A stretch of DNA of 64,000 bases from Paenibacillus sp. MAEPY2 (lineage in GTDB: Bacteria; Bacillota; Bacilli; Paenibacillales; Paenibacillaceae). The stretch lies in NCBI RefSeq assembly GCF_000499205.1, contig NZ_AWUK01000021.1:124001-188000 (forward strand). The letters are read 5' to 3'. Made by a program: the position numbers and the translations under genes. The notes under the pieces were generated by a model. That model was not told the origin of the DNA, did no database searches, and worked only from the letters and a program-made list of their open reading frames with translations. Positions 42,554 to 51,601 of this stretch are shown one piece after another. The number at the start of each line of letters is the position of its first letter. The first letter of the stretch is position 1.

Positions 42554-44146
42554 TTAACCGTTCCGAAAATCCTGCGGGGTCAAGCCATAATGTTTTCGGA
42601 ATACTTGAATAAAATAAGGGGTATTGTTGTACCCCACTTCCTGGCCAACTTCATAGATCTTCATTGCCGTATGCTTCAGCAAGTGAACAGCACGTTCCAT
42701 CCGGGAACGGATAATGTAGTCACTGATGCCTTCACCTGTCGATTGTTTATACATTTTAGATAAGTATACCGGGTGCAGATGTACCTCCCCGGCAATAACT
42801 TGCAAGGAAAGATCTTCGCCCAGATGATGGTCAATCCATTGTTGGACCTGTCTAATCATACTTGATCCACTTTCCTGGCCCGTATCGGTTGCACTTTGAG
42901 CCCATTGTTCCATCACACTCCGGGTCCATGCTTCCAGACTGCGAAGCGACACACCGTAACCATCCTTCAACAGCTGTTGATACTGCTCACCAAGGACATC
43001 GGACAGCTGTCTGCCCTCCCGATGAGCCATGTATGAGAAAGCCGCTGCGAGATAGTGAAAAGCGACATACACATGCTCGGGGAACACACTATCCGATAAC
43101 TCGGCGAAAATCGAATCAATCTTGCGGTTTGCATCCTCCATCCGTCCTGCTTCCAGCAGTGCAGTCAGTCCAGGTGGCTCATACAGTGCGGCAAGTGATT
43201 TCAATGTTGCCCCATGGGAGCCGGCAGCCGCATTGAGATGCAGTCCTTTGCCCGCTTCCGCCTGCTTGCGCAAGGCACTAACTGCCTGATGGTACAGCTG
43301 CGGAACCTGCTCTGGAAAACGACCGATCCGGCTAACGGACAGTGAGATCGTCGCGTTTAAATACTGCTTCACACTGTGAAGTAATCGTTCTCCAAGCCGC
43401 CCCATTAAGATTTCCGGTTCAGACTGTGCCTGTTTGGGACTAGCCATGAAAACGAGATCATCATAGGCATCGTCCGTATGACAGAGATGATAGCTGCTGC
43501 CAAAGATCTCCTCCACCACATTGGAGATAGCGTATTTCATTAATCGGAATGCCTTGTGCGTTGGCTGCGGATCATCATAACGAATGAGCATCAGCTGCAT
43601 TTTGTCCTGAGGGCGGAAACCAATCTCCAATTGCTCCAGCTTTTCCACAAGTTCACTCTCTGCAAATTTGTGCCCCAGCAGCACATCCTTCATTAATCCA
43701 GCCCGCTTCTCCGGTAAATGCTCTCTCACCGAATACATAGCGCGCTGATGCATCAATTGTTTCTCTCCCTCCAGCCGAATCTGGACGGAGGCCTGCTGCA
43801 CGGCTTCAATCAGTTCCTCATCCCGTACTGGCTTCAGCAGATAACTCACTGTTCCATGACGGAGTGCCTGCTTCGCATAATCAAAGGATGCGTGTCCAGA
43901 TAAAATGATACATTTGGTACGCTCCCACTTTTGCCGAATATGACTCACCAGATCCAGACCGGACAAGCCCGGCATACGAATATCGGTGATGATAATATGG
44001 ATTTGATGTGCCGTCATTTGCTGCAAAGCCTCTTTAACTGAATACGCCTTATACACCTGTCCAATCCCATGTTCCCTCCACGGTATGGAGGATGCAATCG
44101 ATTCCACCGCTGAATGTTCATCATCCACGACCATTAGATTCATCAT
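42554..44146 (-). CDS. AraC-type response regulator (YesN-like)
   Basis: This 530-residue regulator has an N-terminal receiver (Asp55 in IIITDIRMPGLSGLDLV, Lys in YLLKPVRDEEL), a central uncharacterised region and a C-terminal AraC domain with two helix-turn-helix motifs (LSLQVIAGEVHLHPVYLSKM ... VGYNNTPYFIQVFRKHYGLTP). It acts with the YesM-like kinase and should activate the sugar importer genes. The double ATG at 44146 follows GAGGAGG by 9 nt; the upstream TTG would erase that site. It overlaps the kinase gene by 26 nt. Confidence 0.92.
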   Translation of the reverse strand: MMNLMVVDDEHSAVESIASSIPWREHGIGQVYKAYSVKEALQQMTAHQIHIIITDIRMPGLSGLDLVSHIRQKWERTKCIILSGHASFDYAKQALRHGTVSYLLKPVRDEELIEAVQQASVQIRLEGEKQLMHQRAMYSVREHLPEKRAGLMKDVLLGHKFAESELVEKLEQLEIGFRPQDKMQLMLIRYDDPQPTHKAFRLMKYAISNVVEEIFGSSYHLCHTDDAYDDLVFMASPKQAQSEPEILMGRLGERLLHSVKQYLNATISLSVSRIGRFPEQVPQLYHQAVSALRKQAEAGKGLHLNAAAGSHGATLKSLAALYEPPGLTALLEAGRMEDANRKIDSIFAELSDSVFPEHVYVAFHYLAAAFSYMAHREGRQLSDVLGEQYQQLLKDGYGVSLRSLEAWTRSVMEQWAQSATDTGQESGSSMIRQVQQWIDHHLGEDLSLQVIAGEVHLHPVYLSKMYKQSTGEGISDYIIRSRMERAVHLLKHTAMKIYEVGQEVGYNNTPYFIQVFRKHYGLTPQDFRNG

Positions 44147-45881
44147 TAGGATATTCCTCCTCAAACCATCGTATTTCTACACTGAGCCCCCCATAAGGGA
44201 TCGATGCAAAGTGAAGCCCCGAAGAATGACCATATCGTGTAACGAGCCGCTGGTGTACATTCCAGGTACCCGTGCCAATCTCTTCACCCATCGGTTCATT
44301 GATTTCTCGTTCAAGACCAGCAATCTCTTCCGGCGTCAAAGTAACACCATCGTTATCAACAAACAGACTGTATCGTGTGTATTGCCTTCCATCCATTTGC
44401 TCTTGTGCTGCCATGCCTGTAACCACGATGTGACCGCTACCCTCCATCGGTTCAATGCCGTGAATGACTGCATTTTCCACGATAGGCTGGATCAGCAGCC
44501 TTGGAATGTGCTGCTGCATCAGCTCTTGCGGTACAGCGATCTCATACGACAAACGATTGGTACGCATCTGTTGGATGGACAAATAATTGTCCAGCAACCG
44601 AATCTCCTCTTCCACGGTCGTCATATCGTTCTCATCACGTGTGATGTAGCGATAGTAATCTCCCAGACTGAGTGACATGGCAATAACCGCTTCGCGGTTG
44701 CCGAGCTGCGTCATATTTTTAATATAAAACAGGCAATTGTATAGGAAATGAGGATTAATCTGTGATTGCAGATGCTTTAACGTTGCTTCTCGTGAACGGA
44801 TGCGTTCCTCGTATACCTTTTCGATCAGCTCCTGGATCTGCTCGGCCATGTGATTGAAGCTTTGCGTCAGATACGCGAATTCATCACGGGAGTGATCGAC
44901 CGGAATTCGTGTGGACAGCTGTCCTTTGCGAATCTGTTGCAGCCCTCTCATGAGACGTTGGATCGGCACCTGTACCTTTCGGTATAACAACAGTGCAGCA
45001 CCAATACTGAGCACGAGCAGCAGCAAAATGGAAGTAATAAACATATTTCGACTCTTGTCCATCGGCGTAAGCAAATCATCCAGCACAACCGGGTTAACAT
45101 AAATTCCGTTCAGCTGTTTGGAGAGCACATAACTGACCAAGTACTGCTTGCCCCCCACCTCCAGCTGATGGTTGCCTTCACTGCCCAACGCGTTTATCGG
45201 CATGTCCTTCATGATGGCCTGGATTAGCTCAGGGTCCGCACTTCGATTCAATAACGGCTCATTGCCCGGTACAAATAGAAAGGGATCTCCCCCTTGGGCC
45301 TCCTTGAAGTCGTCCAGCATGGCTACAATGTTCATTGGATCAAAATTAATCTCCATCACGGTTCGAACACCCGTAGTCACCGGTTTTGCACTCCACTCAT
45401 AATTATCCGTGAAGAAGTAGGTGAAACTCCCTTGATCCAATTGCCACTGTCCAGGTTGGGGAAACTTCAACATGTTCTCATTGTATACGGTTCGACTTGT
45501 CTTGGTGGATAAAACCAACTCTGCCTGAGGCAGAACAATGGTAATATCGTTCTTCCAGCGGCTGGTGGACTGGTACAGCGACAATTTGTCGAGAATATCG
45601 AGATAGATGCTATTTTTCTCATATTGGCTGGTCGATTCCGTCATGTAACGATAGTGCAAAATACTTGGATCGCGCAGTAACGTCAGCCCGTAGAGCGAAA
45701 GCTGCTCAATATTTTTATCCACCTGAGAGCTAAAATAGTTGAACTGGTTCAAGCTGGACTGCTGCTTCTCCTCGACGATCATGTCCACGTTCGCCTGATT
45801 GGCGTAGGTGTAGAGCAACAAGATAGGTACCAGCAAGCAGACCAGCAGCATAACTGTTTTTGAGAATACTGTAAATTTCAT
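44121..45881 (-). CDS. Sensor histidine kinase (YesM-like)
   Basis: This 586-residue membrane kinase has a first membrane segment (about 8-27), a large extracellular sensor (about 28-285), a second membrane segment (about 287-305), HAMP and the His_kinase domain with INPHFLYNCLFYIKNMTQLGN (His378), followed by an ATPase domain with LIQPIVENAVIHGIEP. This pairing with an AraC-type regulator is the usual Paenibacillus sensor for oligosaccharide uptake. Its end overlaps the regulator gene. It is divergent from the permease genes. Confidence 0.92.
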   Translation of the reverse strand: MKFTVFSKTVMLLVCLLVPILLLYTYANQANVDMIVEEKQQSSLNQFNYFSSQVDKNIEQLSLYGLTLLRDPSILHYRYMTESTSQYEKNSIYLDILDKLSLYQSTSRWKNDITIVLPQAELVLSTKTSRTVYNENMLKFPQPGQWQLDQGSFTYFFTDNYEWSAKPVTTGVRTVMEINFDPMNIVAMLDDFKEAQGGDPFLFVPGNEPLLNRSADPELIQAIMKDMPINALGSEGNHQLEVGGKQYLVSYVLSKQLNGIYVNPVVLDDLLTPMDKSRNMFITSILLLLVLSIGAALLLYRKVQVPIQRLMRGLQQIRKGQLSTRIPVDHSRDEFAYLTQSFNHMAEQIQELIEKVYEERIRSREATLKHLQSQINPHFLYNCLFYIKNMTQLGNREAVIAMSLSLGDYYRYITRDENDMTTVEEEIRLLDNYLSIQQMRTNRLSYEIAVPQELMQQHIPRLLIQPIVENAVIHGIEPMEGSGHIVVTGMAAQEQMDGRQYTRYSLFVDNDGVTLTPEEIAGLEREINEPMGEEIGTGTWNVHQRLVTRYGHSSGLHFASIPYGGLSVEIRWFEEEYPNDESNGRG

Positions 45882-46206
45882 TGCTTCACCCTGTCCCGGT
45901 TAAAGTAAAGATACACATCGAAGTCCTATTTTATATTGAAACCCCTTACATATCTATACTGAATTTCGCATGAAGCCCTTTTCGGCCTCTCTGTCCGCTG
46001 CTTCATTTGATGTTCATTTTTATTGAAGAATGCTCTGCTTCCCCCTTTATGTGTTGTTATATCAACAAGTTAATAAATCAACATCCGCCTTGAAATGTTG
46101 TTCTATAGCCCACCCGTTTCCATTGCTATAATTCAGTTGCTCCACTTTTTGCAGAGGCTGACTGGCCTCATGATGCAGAGGCTGGACGATATAAAGGAGG
46201 GACCTG
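45882..46206. other. Divergent control region between kinase and permease genes
   Basis: This 325-nt region holds a likely regulatory site and promoter but no gene. An inverted repeat TGTTG-N6-CAACA lies at 46052-46067, and an extended -10 element TGCTATAAT at 46124-46132 precedes the permease gene. The kinase promoter was not resolved. Confidence 0.5.
46124..46132 (+). promoter_or_regulatory. Extended -10 promoter of the permease genes
   Basis: TGCTATAAT has the TG dinucleotide one base before a perfect TATAAT. No good -35 is visible, which fits activation by the YesN-like regulator. The first gene begins 75 nt downstream. Confidence 0.5.
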
Positions 46207-47172
46207 ATGGCTATGGAACAACCACTAACGACCAATACGCCGGTGCGGCAGGCAACACACAATCCACGCAAACGTACCCGCTGGAATTTCAAACGCAATT
46301 GGCCGCTGCATCTGATGCTGCTGCCTTCGGTACTGCTCACATTGCTGTTCGCCTATGTGCCTATGGGCGGCATTATTATTGCTTTTCAGGATTTCAAACC
46401 ATGGCTGGGCTTCACCGGCTCCAAATGGGTAGGATGGGATAACTTCCGATTCATGTTCGAATATCCGGACAGTGTTCAGGTCATCTGGAACACGGTGCTG
46501 ATCGCTGCCATGAAAATTGTGGCCGGACTCGTGGCCCCGGTTGTGTTTGCCATTTTGCTGAATGAAGTACGGAACTCCACGTTCAAAAGGTTCTCGCAGA
46601 CGCTGGTATATCTGCCCCACTTCCTGTCCTGGGTTGTACTGGGCGGCATCCTGCTGGATATGCTCTCTCCCGAAGGCGGACTGATAAATCAGGTGCTTGC
46701 GGCTGTTGGCATTGAACCGATCTTCTTTCTTGGCGATGGCGACTGGTTCCGTGTAACCGTGGTTATCAGTGATGTATGGAAGGAATTTGGATTTGGTACC
46801 ATTGTCTTTCTTGCAGCCCTCGCGGGCATTAACCCTGCGCTGTATGAAGCTTCCGAAGTTGACGGGGCAACACGGCTTAAGCAGACTCTGCACATTACGC
46901 TGCCTGCACTCGTGCCGATGATTATTGTCGTGGGAACACTATCACTGGGGAATATTCTTAATGCCGGATTTGACCAGATTTTCAACCTGTACAATCCACT
47001 TGTATATGATAAAGGCGATATTATTGACACGTTTGTTTACCGGATGGGTATTTTGAATGGCAAAATGAGCTTTGCGACTGCGGTTGGTTTGTTCAAATCC
47101 TTTGTCGCCATGTTCCTCGTTATTACTGCCTACCGGATGGCTTACAAAATCGCCAATTACCGCATTTTCTAA
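46207..47172 (+). CDS. Sugar ABC transporter permease (LplB type)
   Basis: This 321-residue permease has six hydrophobic segments after a basic N-terminal tail (RKRTRWNFKRNWPLHL). It carries family landmarks PMGGIIIAFQDFKPWLG and the EAA loop YEASEVDGATRLKQTLHITLPAL. The ATG follows AAAGGAGGG. It forms an importer with the YtcP-type permease 12 nt downstream and the lipoprotein at 40802-42454. No ATPase gene is in the locus; a shared MsmX-type ATPase is the usual solution. Confidence 0.93.
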   Translation: MAMEQPLTTNTPVRQATHNPRKRTRWNFKRNWPLHLMLLPSVLLTLLFAYVPMGGIIIAFQDFKPWLGFTGSKWVGWDNFRFMFEYPDSVQVIWNTVLIAAMKIVAGLVAPVVFAILLNEVRNSTFKRFSQTLVYLPHFLSWVVLGGILLDMLSPEGGLINQVLAAVGIEPIFFLGDGDWFRVTVVISDVWKEFGFGTIVFLAALAGINPALYEASEVDGATRLKQTLHITLPALVPMIIVVGTLSLGNILNAGFDQIFNLYNPLVYDKGDIIDTFVYRMGILNGKMSFATAVGLFKSFVAMFLVITAYRMAYKIANYRIF

Positions 47173-47184
47173 GGAGGAATTAAG

Positions 47185-48063
47185 GTGTATCACAAAACGA
47201 CCGGATACCGTATATTTAACGGCTTCAACCTGTTCTTCATCGCGGCCGTCTCGCTGCTGTGTGTGCTGCCGCTTGTCCATATTCTGGCGGTTTCCTTCAG
47301 CGGTAAAGCGGCAGCTTCCGCCAATCTGGTAACGCTCTGGCCGATTGATTTTACCGTCGATGCCTATACCAAAACGTTTGGTAACAGTAACTTTCTCAGC
47401 GCACTCTGGATCTCGGTGCAACGTACTGTTTTCGGTACACTGCTCAGTATGGTTCTGGTCACCCTGACGGCATATCCTCTATCCAAGGAAAGTCTGAATT
47501 TCAAGGGACGTTCGCTGTATGCGTGGTTTTTCATCTTCACGATGCTGTTCAGCGGCGGACTGATCCCGTCCTATATCCTGATTCAAAAGCTGGGACTGAT
47601 TAACACCCTGTGGGCTCTGATTTTGCCTGGGGCTGTGGCGGTCTGGAACCTGATTCTCATGATGAACTTCTTCCGTAACGTGCCCAAAGAGCTCGAAGAA
47701 GCAGCGTTCATCGATGGTGCCAACCATATCACTACACTGTTCCGTATTTATCTGCCCGTATCCATGCCGGCCATTGCGACGATCTCCCTGTTCACGATGG
47801 TGGGGCAATGGAATTCCTGGTTCGACGGACTGATCTATATGAATGACGCAGCCAAATACCCGCTCGCTACGTTGATGCAAACCATTATCGTACAGCAGGA
47901 TTTCTCCAACATGAATGTCGATGCAACACAGCTTCAGAACATGTCGCAGCGTACTGTTAACGCAGCCCAGATCTTTATCGGGGCACTGCCGATCCTGCTC
48001 GTGTATCCGTTCTTGCAGCGATTCTTTGTAAAAGGTATTGTGCTTGGGGCTGTAAAAGAATAG
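47185..48063 (+). CDS. Sugar ABC transporter permease (YtcP type)
   Basis: This 292-residue permease has six hydrophobic segments and the EAA loop EEAAFIDGANHITTLFRIYLPVS, with GQWNSWFDGLIYMNDAAKYPLATLMQT typical of YtcP. The start is GTG at 47185, 7 nt after AAGGAGG. It is the partner of the LplB-type permease and the last gene of the plus-strand unit. A bidirectional hairpin follows. Confidence 0.93.
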   Translation: MYHKTTGYRIFNGFNLFFIAAVSLLCVLPLVHILAVSFSGKAAASANLVTLWPIDFTVDAYTKTFGNSNFLSALWISVQRTVFGTLLSMVLVTLTAYPLSKESLNFKGRSLYAWFFIFTMLFSGGLIPSYILIQKLGLINTLWALILPGAVAVWNLILMMNFFRNVPKELEEAAFIDGANHITTLFRIYLPVSMPAIATISLFTMVGQWNSWFDGLIYMNDAAKYPLATLMQTIIVQQDFSNMNVDATQLQNMSQRTVNAAQIFIGALPILLVYPFLQRFFVKGIVLGAVKE

Positions 48064-48100
48064 GGTTCGTATACTGAATGCATTCGCATAAATTCGCATA

Positions 48101-48145
48101 AATCATCCCGAGGTTCATAACGCATTTATTTACTTCGGGATGATT
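48101..48145. terminator. Bidirectional terminator between YtcP-type and Spo0E-like genes
   Basis: AATCATCCCGA pairs with TCGGGATGATT around a 23-nt loop that contains the stop codon of the minus-strand Spo0E-like gene. It ends the permease operon on the plus strand. Confidence 0.7.
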
Positions 48146-48308
48146 TCCCGCGAATGGCGTTGTTATATTCATTAATGAGTTCATCCAGAACCATCGATTG
48201 ACGAATGACTTCCGGATGCCACAGTTCTTTATGAGAATTTGCAATCTGGTAGAGCCTTTGTCTTGCCTTTTCAATACATTCCTGAATGGTTTCCGGATTA
48301 TGCACCAT
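48126..48308 (-). CDS. Spo0E-like aspartyl-phosphate phosphatase
   Basis: This 60-residue protein fits the Spo0E family: a first helix (IQECIEKARQRLYQIAN) and a second with the signature SMVLDELINEY, where Ser, Leu and Asp match the S-x-x-L-D core. Family members dephosphorylate Spo0A-P and delay sporulation. The match is short, so confidence is moderate. The ATG has GGGAG just upstream. It lies convergent to the permease operon with its stop inside the shared terminator loop. Confidence 0.75.
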   Translation of the reverse strand: MVHNPETIQECIEKARQRLYQIANSHKELWHPEVIRQSMVLDELINEYNNAIRGKSSRSK

Positions 48309-48475
48309 ACTCCCGCCCCCTGTTGTCCTTCAATATCCTCCATCCAAAAAAGACCATCTAATATAATATTCGGAACAAAGGGAGCTGCACATTACCCCAA
48401 AATCGAATTTATGGATATTTTTTCTTGTCCAGGTTGAAATAAGGATGAGCTATGGACTCAGATGATGCAAAATAT

Positions 48476-48517
48476 GAAAAATACCGGATAGGCTTATCAG
48501 CCTAATCCGGTATTTTT
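48476..48517 (-). terminator. Terminator of the WYL-regulated operon
   Basis: AAAATACCGGAT pairs with ATCCGGTATTTT, with an additional inner AGGCT / AGCCT stem, flanked by A and T runs on both sides. Confidence 0.88.
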
Positions 48518-48537
48518 TGTACCCATTCGATATCTAT

Positions 48538-49554
48538 TCATCTTAATCCAATATCCTCAAAACGATTACCAATCGTTTCTGGGAAGGCCTGTTTAATGGC
48601 ATCGATGGCTCGCTGTTCCGTTTCCCTCGCCTGCTTAATCAGGTTAATCACCCTTAGCACATGCCCTGGCTCCTTCGCATCCCATGCTGCTGAATCCTCA
48701 ACCTTCTCCATCATTTGTGCATATAGGTCTGCGAGTAACGCATACTCCTGCACCACATGATTCATCTGATTGGATAAATGCCCAAGCTCTGCAACATAGA
48801 CGGCCATATCCTGTCTTGAATTAGCATAATAGCGCAGGACCTTGGCGGCTTGATCGGTTTCATATATTCCGGATTGCAGTGCAGCAGCAATGGCTGCATA
48901 TGCAGCAGGTCCACAGGCGTAATCCTGGGGTGGCAGCATATAGTCATGGGTTTCCCATTTGTACACAGCCTGGATTAATGATTCCTTGCACAATTCCCAT
49001 ACGTCTACGGTTGTATGAGATTCAAGCACCTGATAGTACCAGTATGGTGTACTATTCCGACCAAAAGAATCATAGGGCAGACGAATGACTTCATTTCCTT
49101 TACTTTCACAGATAAACAGTACCTGCTCCCCATCATCATATCCCGTGCAAATGACAAACTGATCATGCCACAGAATAGCGCCCACACCCCGGTCAATAGA
49201 TGCCTTGATAGCCAGCAGGGCCTGCTTCTGATAGAGCGGAAAGGTCGGCTCGAACGAAAATCCCGCTGACTGACTCGCTGTCACACCAATGAAATCAGCT
49301 GCTACAAAGTTCTCCGCCATCCAGTTGTACGCCGAGATCGATTCTGTCGTCAGACGCCGATCCACTACTAATCGAAACACATTTGCGGTCATCCCCGCAA
49401 TCATATGACGCGGTAAATCCGTCCACTGTTTATGCACCAGAATCCGGTACATCGCATCTATATAGGAGCCTGCTCCGTTCCATGATATGTGTTCACATGC
49501 AGAATTTCTGCTCTGTGGAACATAAATTAAATCCAGCAATATTTTGCTTCCCAT
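48538..49554 (-). CDS. BtrH/C39-like papain-fold protein, first paralogue
   Basis: This 338-residue protein and the next share the same layout. An N-terminal segment with RNSACEHISWNGAGSYIDA provides a Cys that may be the nucleophile, a middle SIDRGVGAILWHDQFVICTG then YDDG resembles the His-containing loop of C39-like peptidases (His-x-x-x-V-x-x-x-Gly-Tyr-Asp), and FGRNSTPYWYYQVLE follows. The C-terminal 150 residues are helical. The fold is like the butirosin-biosynthesis BtrH N-terminal domain and other papain-like acyltransferases; this is suggested by motif pattern only. No biosynthetic gene lies nearby. It is last in the operon with a WYL regulator. Confidence 0.65.
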   Translation of the reverse strand: MGSKILLDLIYVPQSRNSACEHISWNGAGSYIDAMYRILVHKQWTDLPRHMIAGMTANVFRLVVDRRLTTESISAYNWMAENFVAADFIGVTASQSAGFSFEPTFPLYQKQALLAIKASIDRGVGAILWHDQFVICTGYDDGEQVLFICESKGNEVIRLPYDSFGRNSTPYWYYQVLESHTTVDVWELCKESLIQAVYKWETHDYMLPPQDYACGPAAYAAIAAALQSGIYETDQAAKVLRYYANSRQDMAVYVAELGHLSNQMNHVVQEYALLADLYAQMMEKVEDSAAWDAKEPGHVLRVINLIKQARETEQRAIDAIKQAFPETIGNRFEDIGLR

Positions 49555-49572
49555 CGTCTAAGCCTTCCTTTC

Positions 49573-50571
49573 CTACCTCGCCGAGTGTGCTCCCCACCGG
49601 GGTACAGTAGTCCTTTTACGGTCAGGATACTTTAGAGAGATCAAGCGAAAATAATCAACAGCCTGTTCTTCCAATGCTTTCGCTTCCAATAAAGCCTGTG
49701 CCAGCTTCTCTGTGGCGTCTGCCTGTATGATCCATTTGTTATTCTCCTGAATCATGCATTCCTTCATCTGGAGAATCAAAGCTCCAAGCTGTTCATAGCA
49801 TGCATAGGCTTGGTCCAGTTCAGTCCATATCCCTCTCGCATCCTGCAAGTACATCTGAATTTCAGTTCGCGACTGGCAATAGGATTGCAAAATATACGCA
49901 GCACCCGATGGATCGTAATCTCCACTCCGAAGGGCTTGCACCCACACCTCATACGCCAACCTGCCCGAAGCGATATTTCGATCAGGCAGCAATCGATAAG
50001 GGATATCCCAATCCTCTATCGCCAATCTCAATGATTCCAGCAGCATCTGTTGTTCGGGGATATGTACCTGTTCACCAAAAACCTGACAATACCAGAACCC
50101 GGTGAAGTTTAATCCGAAATTGTCATACAGTAAAATCTGGGGTTCCTTACTCCAGCCGTCTTGCACATAAAAGATGCGATCACTGTCATCATAACCATGA
50201 ATGACACCAAATTCCGGAATCCAGTAGATCACCCCGATGCCTCCATCCAGACTGCGCTTCACCCAATTTACTGCATCCTGCTGGTAATACCCGAATGTGG
50301 AATGACGTGTGCGTCCTCCATCACTAATCGTGAATATTCCCAAATTATCGATTCCTTGGCGATGGGATTCGCCCCATTGACCGTAAGCTGTAACCGACAT
50401 ATGCAGCAGTCTGCGGTGTACCGAAAGTTTGAATGCCATGCCCGTATATCCAGCGAGCACATATTTAGAACCCTGAAACAGACCCGCATGGGTTAATATG
50501 GCGTGCAGGCTATCCACATACGATTTGGACTCTCGCTTCATCATCAGGTTTTCTAACAAAACTTCAGTCAA
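49573..50571 (-). CDS. BtrH/C39-like paralogue lacking the predicted catalytic residues
   Basis: This 332-residue protein is a diverged paralogue of the 48538 product: SYVDSLHAILTHAG aligns with SYIDAMYRILVHKQ, and GIGVIYWIPEFGVIHG then YDDSDR aligns with its GVGAILWHDQFVICTG then YDDG. The N-terminal Cys and the loop His of the first copy are missing, so it may be inactive or a partner subunit. The start is TTG at 50571, 7 nt after GGAGAGGAG; the ATG six codons earlier has no ribosome site. It lies 25 nt after the WYL gene and 18 nt before the first paralogue. Confidence 0.65.
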   Translation of the reverse strand: MTEVLLENLMMKRESKSYVDSLHAILTHAGLFQGSKYVLAGYTGMAFKLSVHRRLLHMSVTAYGQWGESHRQGIDNLGIFTISDGGRTRHSTFGYYQQDAVNWVKRSLDGGIGVIYWIPEFGVIHGYDDSDRIFYVQDGWSKEPQILLYDNFGLNFTGFWYCQVFGEQVHIPEQQMLLESLRLAIEDWDIPYRLLPDRNIASGRLAYEVWVQALRSGDYDPSGAAYILQSYCQSRTEIQMYLQDARGIWTELDQAYACYEQLGALILQMKECMIQENNKWIIQADATEKLAQALLEAKALEEQAVDYFRLISLKYPDRKRTTVPRWGAHSAR

Positions 50572-50596
50572 AAAAAGTCTCCTCTCCATGGTTGTT

Positions 50597-51517
50597 CTAA
50601 TTCACGTCAACCTTGCGCTGTATTGCAAGTCTGTCGATTATTCCTTCAGCACTTTGCTGAAGCTTTCGCCTAAGCCACGTTGGAGACAACAGTTCCTCCC
50701 ACTCACTAAAGAACAAATGCTGTAGAAAAGCATCTGTGTCATAAAATTCAATAAAGTGAATCTCATCTTGCTTCGCCCGAATCCGATATCCTTGCCACAG
50801 GTCTGTTTGCTGCACTTCTTTCAACCTTATCTCAGCGACAAACGGTTTACGAACAGGCAAAACCTCTTCCCATACACCCAGCAACCCGTCTGTTTGACAC
50901 TGAAACGTCTCGTTCGTCATCTGCACATGAATCATGCCCTCCAGCCGGATGGCCGTTTGCTGTAACGGGTCCATTTCATAACCAATCACATAATCGGCGT
51001 TGAACTGGGACATCATCCTCAATGGACACCAGGTAAATTGCCGTTCTCCGGCATGATCTCTGTAATGAATATGTACTTTGCGCGATTCGGCAATCGCATG
51101 GGACAAAATCTCAAAGAACTGAAGCTGCTGCGGATCTGCCTGAAACACAGGAAGCTGACTATTTCCAGTCTGCTGCTCCTCAAGTGTAAAACGCTCCAGC
51201 AAATGTGCTACACGTTTCACCGCATCCGACTGGTCATAATTGTAATGCCGATAACGATGTGCCAGATACTTAAGCACCCGCTGCTCTTCTTCCGTCATAT
51301 ATAAATGGGGCAGCCGGTAGGTCTGATCCTCGTAACAATACCCCCGATATTTTGCTATATACACCAGGGGGGCACGAAGGGAAATTGACATATATTCAAT
51401 ATCACGCTGGGCCTGCCGCCTGGATATCTCAAATTCCCGTGCAAGCCAGCTGCTGTTTGGAAAACGTCCGCTTCGAATCTGCCCGTCAAACCAGTGAATA
51501 CGATGCATATTGCTCAT
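50597..51517 (-). CDS. WYL domain transcriptional regulator
   Basis: This 306-residue protein has an N-terminal winged helix (IRSGRFPNSSWLAREFEISRRQAQRDIEYM) and a WYL domain (about 140-225) with VHIHYRDHAGERQFTWCPLRM followed by DYVIGYEMD, the usual ligand-binding core. WYL regulators often sense nucleic acids or small ligands and lie in defence or stress loci. It is the first gene of an operon with the two papain-fold paralogues, so it probably controls them. The ATG follows GGGG. Confidence 0.88.
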   Translation of the reverse strand: MSNMHRIHWFDGQIRSGRFPNSSWLAREFEISRRQAQRDIEYMSISLRAPLVYIAKYRGYCYEDQTYRLPHLYMTEEEQRVLKYLAHRYRHYNYDQSDAVKRVAHLLERFTLEEQQTGNSQLPVFQADPQQLQFFEILSHAIAESRKVHIHYRDHAGERQFTWCPLRMMSQFNADYVIGYEMDPLQQTAIRLEGMIHVQMTNETFQCQTDGLLGVWEEVLPVRKPFVAEIRLKEVQQTDLWQGYRIRAKQDEIHFIEFYDTDAFLQHLFFSEWEELLSPTWLRRKLQQSAEGIIDRLAIQRKVDVN

Positions 51518-51572
51518 TTCCCCGCCCCCTGGTTCATTCCGTATTAAGTAATTGTATTATACCAAAAGACAT

Positions 51573-51594
51573 GGCCTGTTCCGAAGAACAGACC
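51573..51594 (-). terminator. Terminator of the zinc-ribbon gene
   Basis: GGTCTGTTC and GAACAGGCC pair around a TTCG tetraloop on the minus strand, followed by ATGTCTTTTGG. Confidence 0.65.
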
Positions 51595-51601
51595 TGTTAT
51601 G

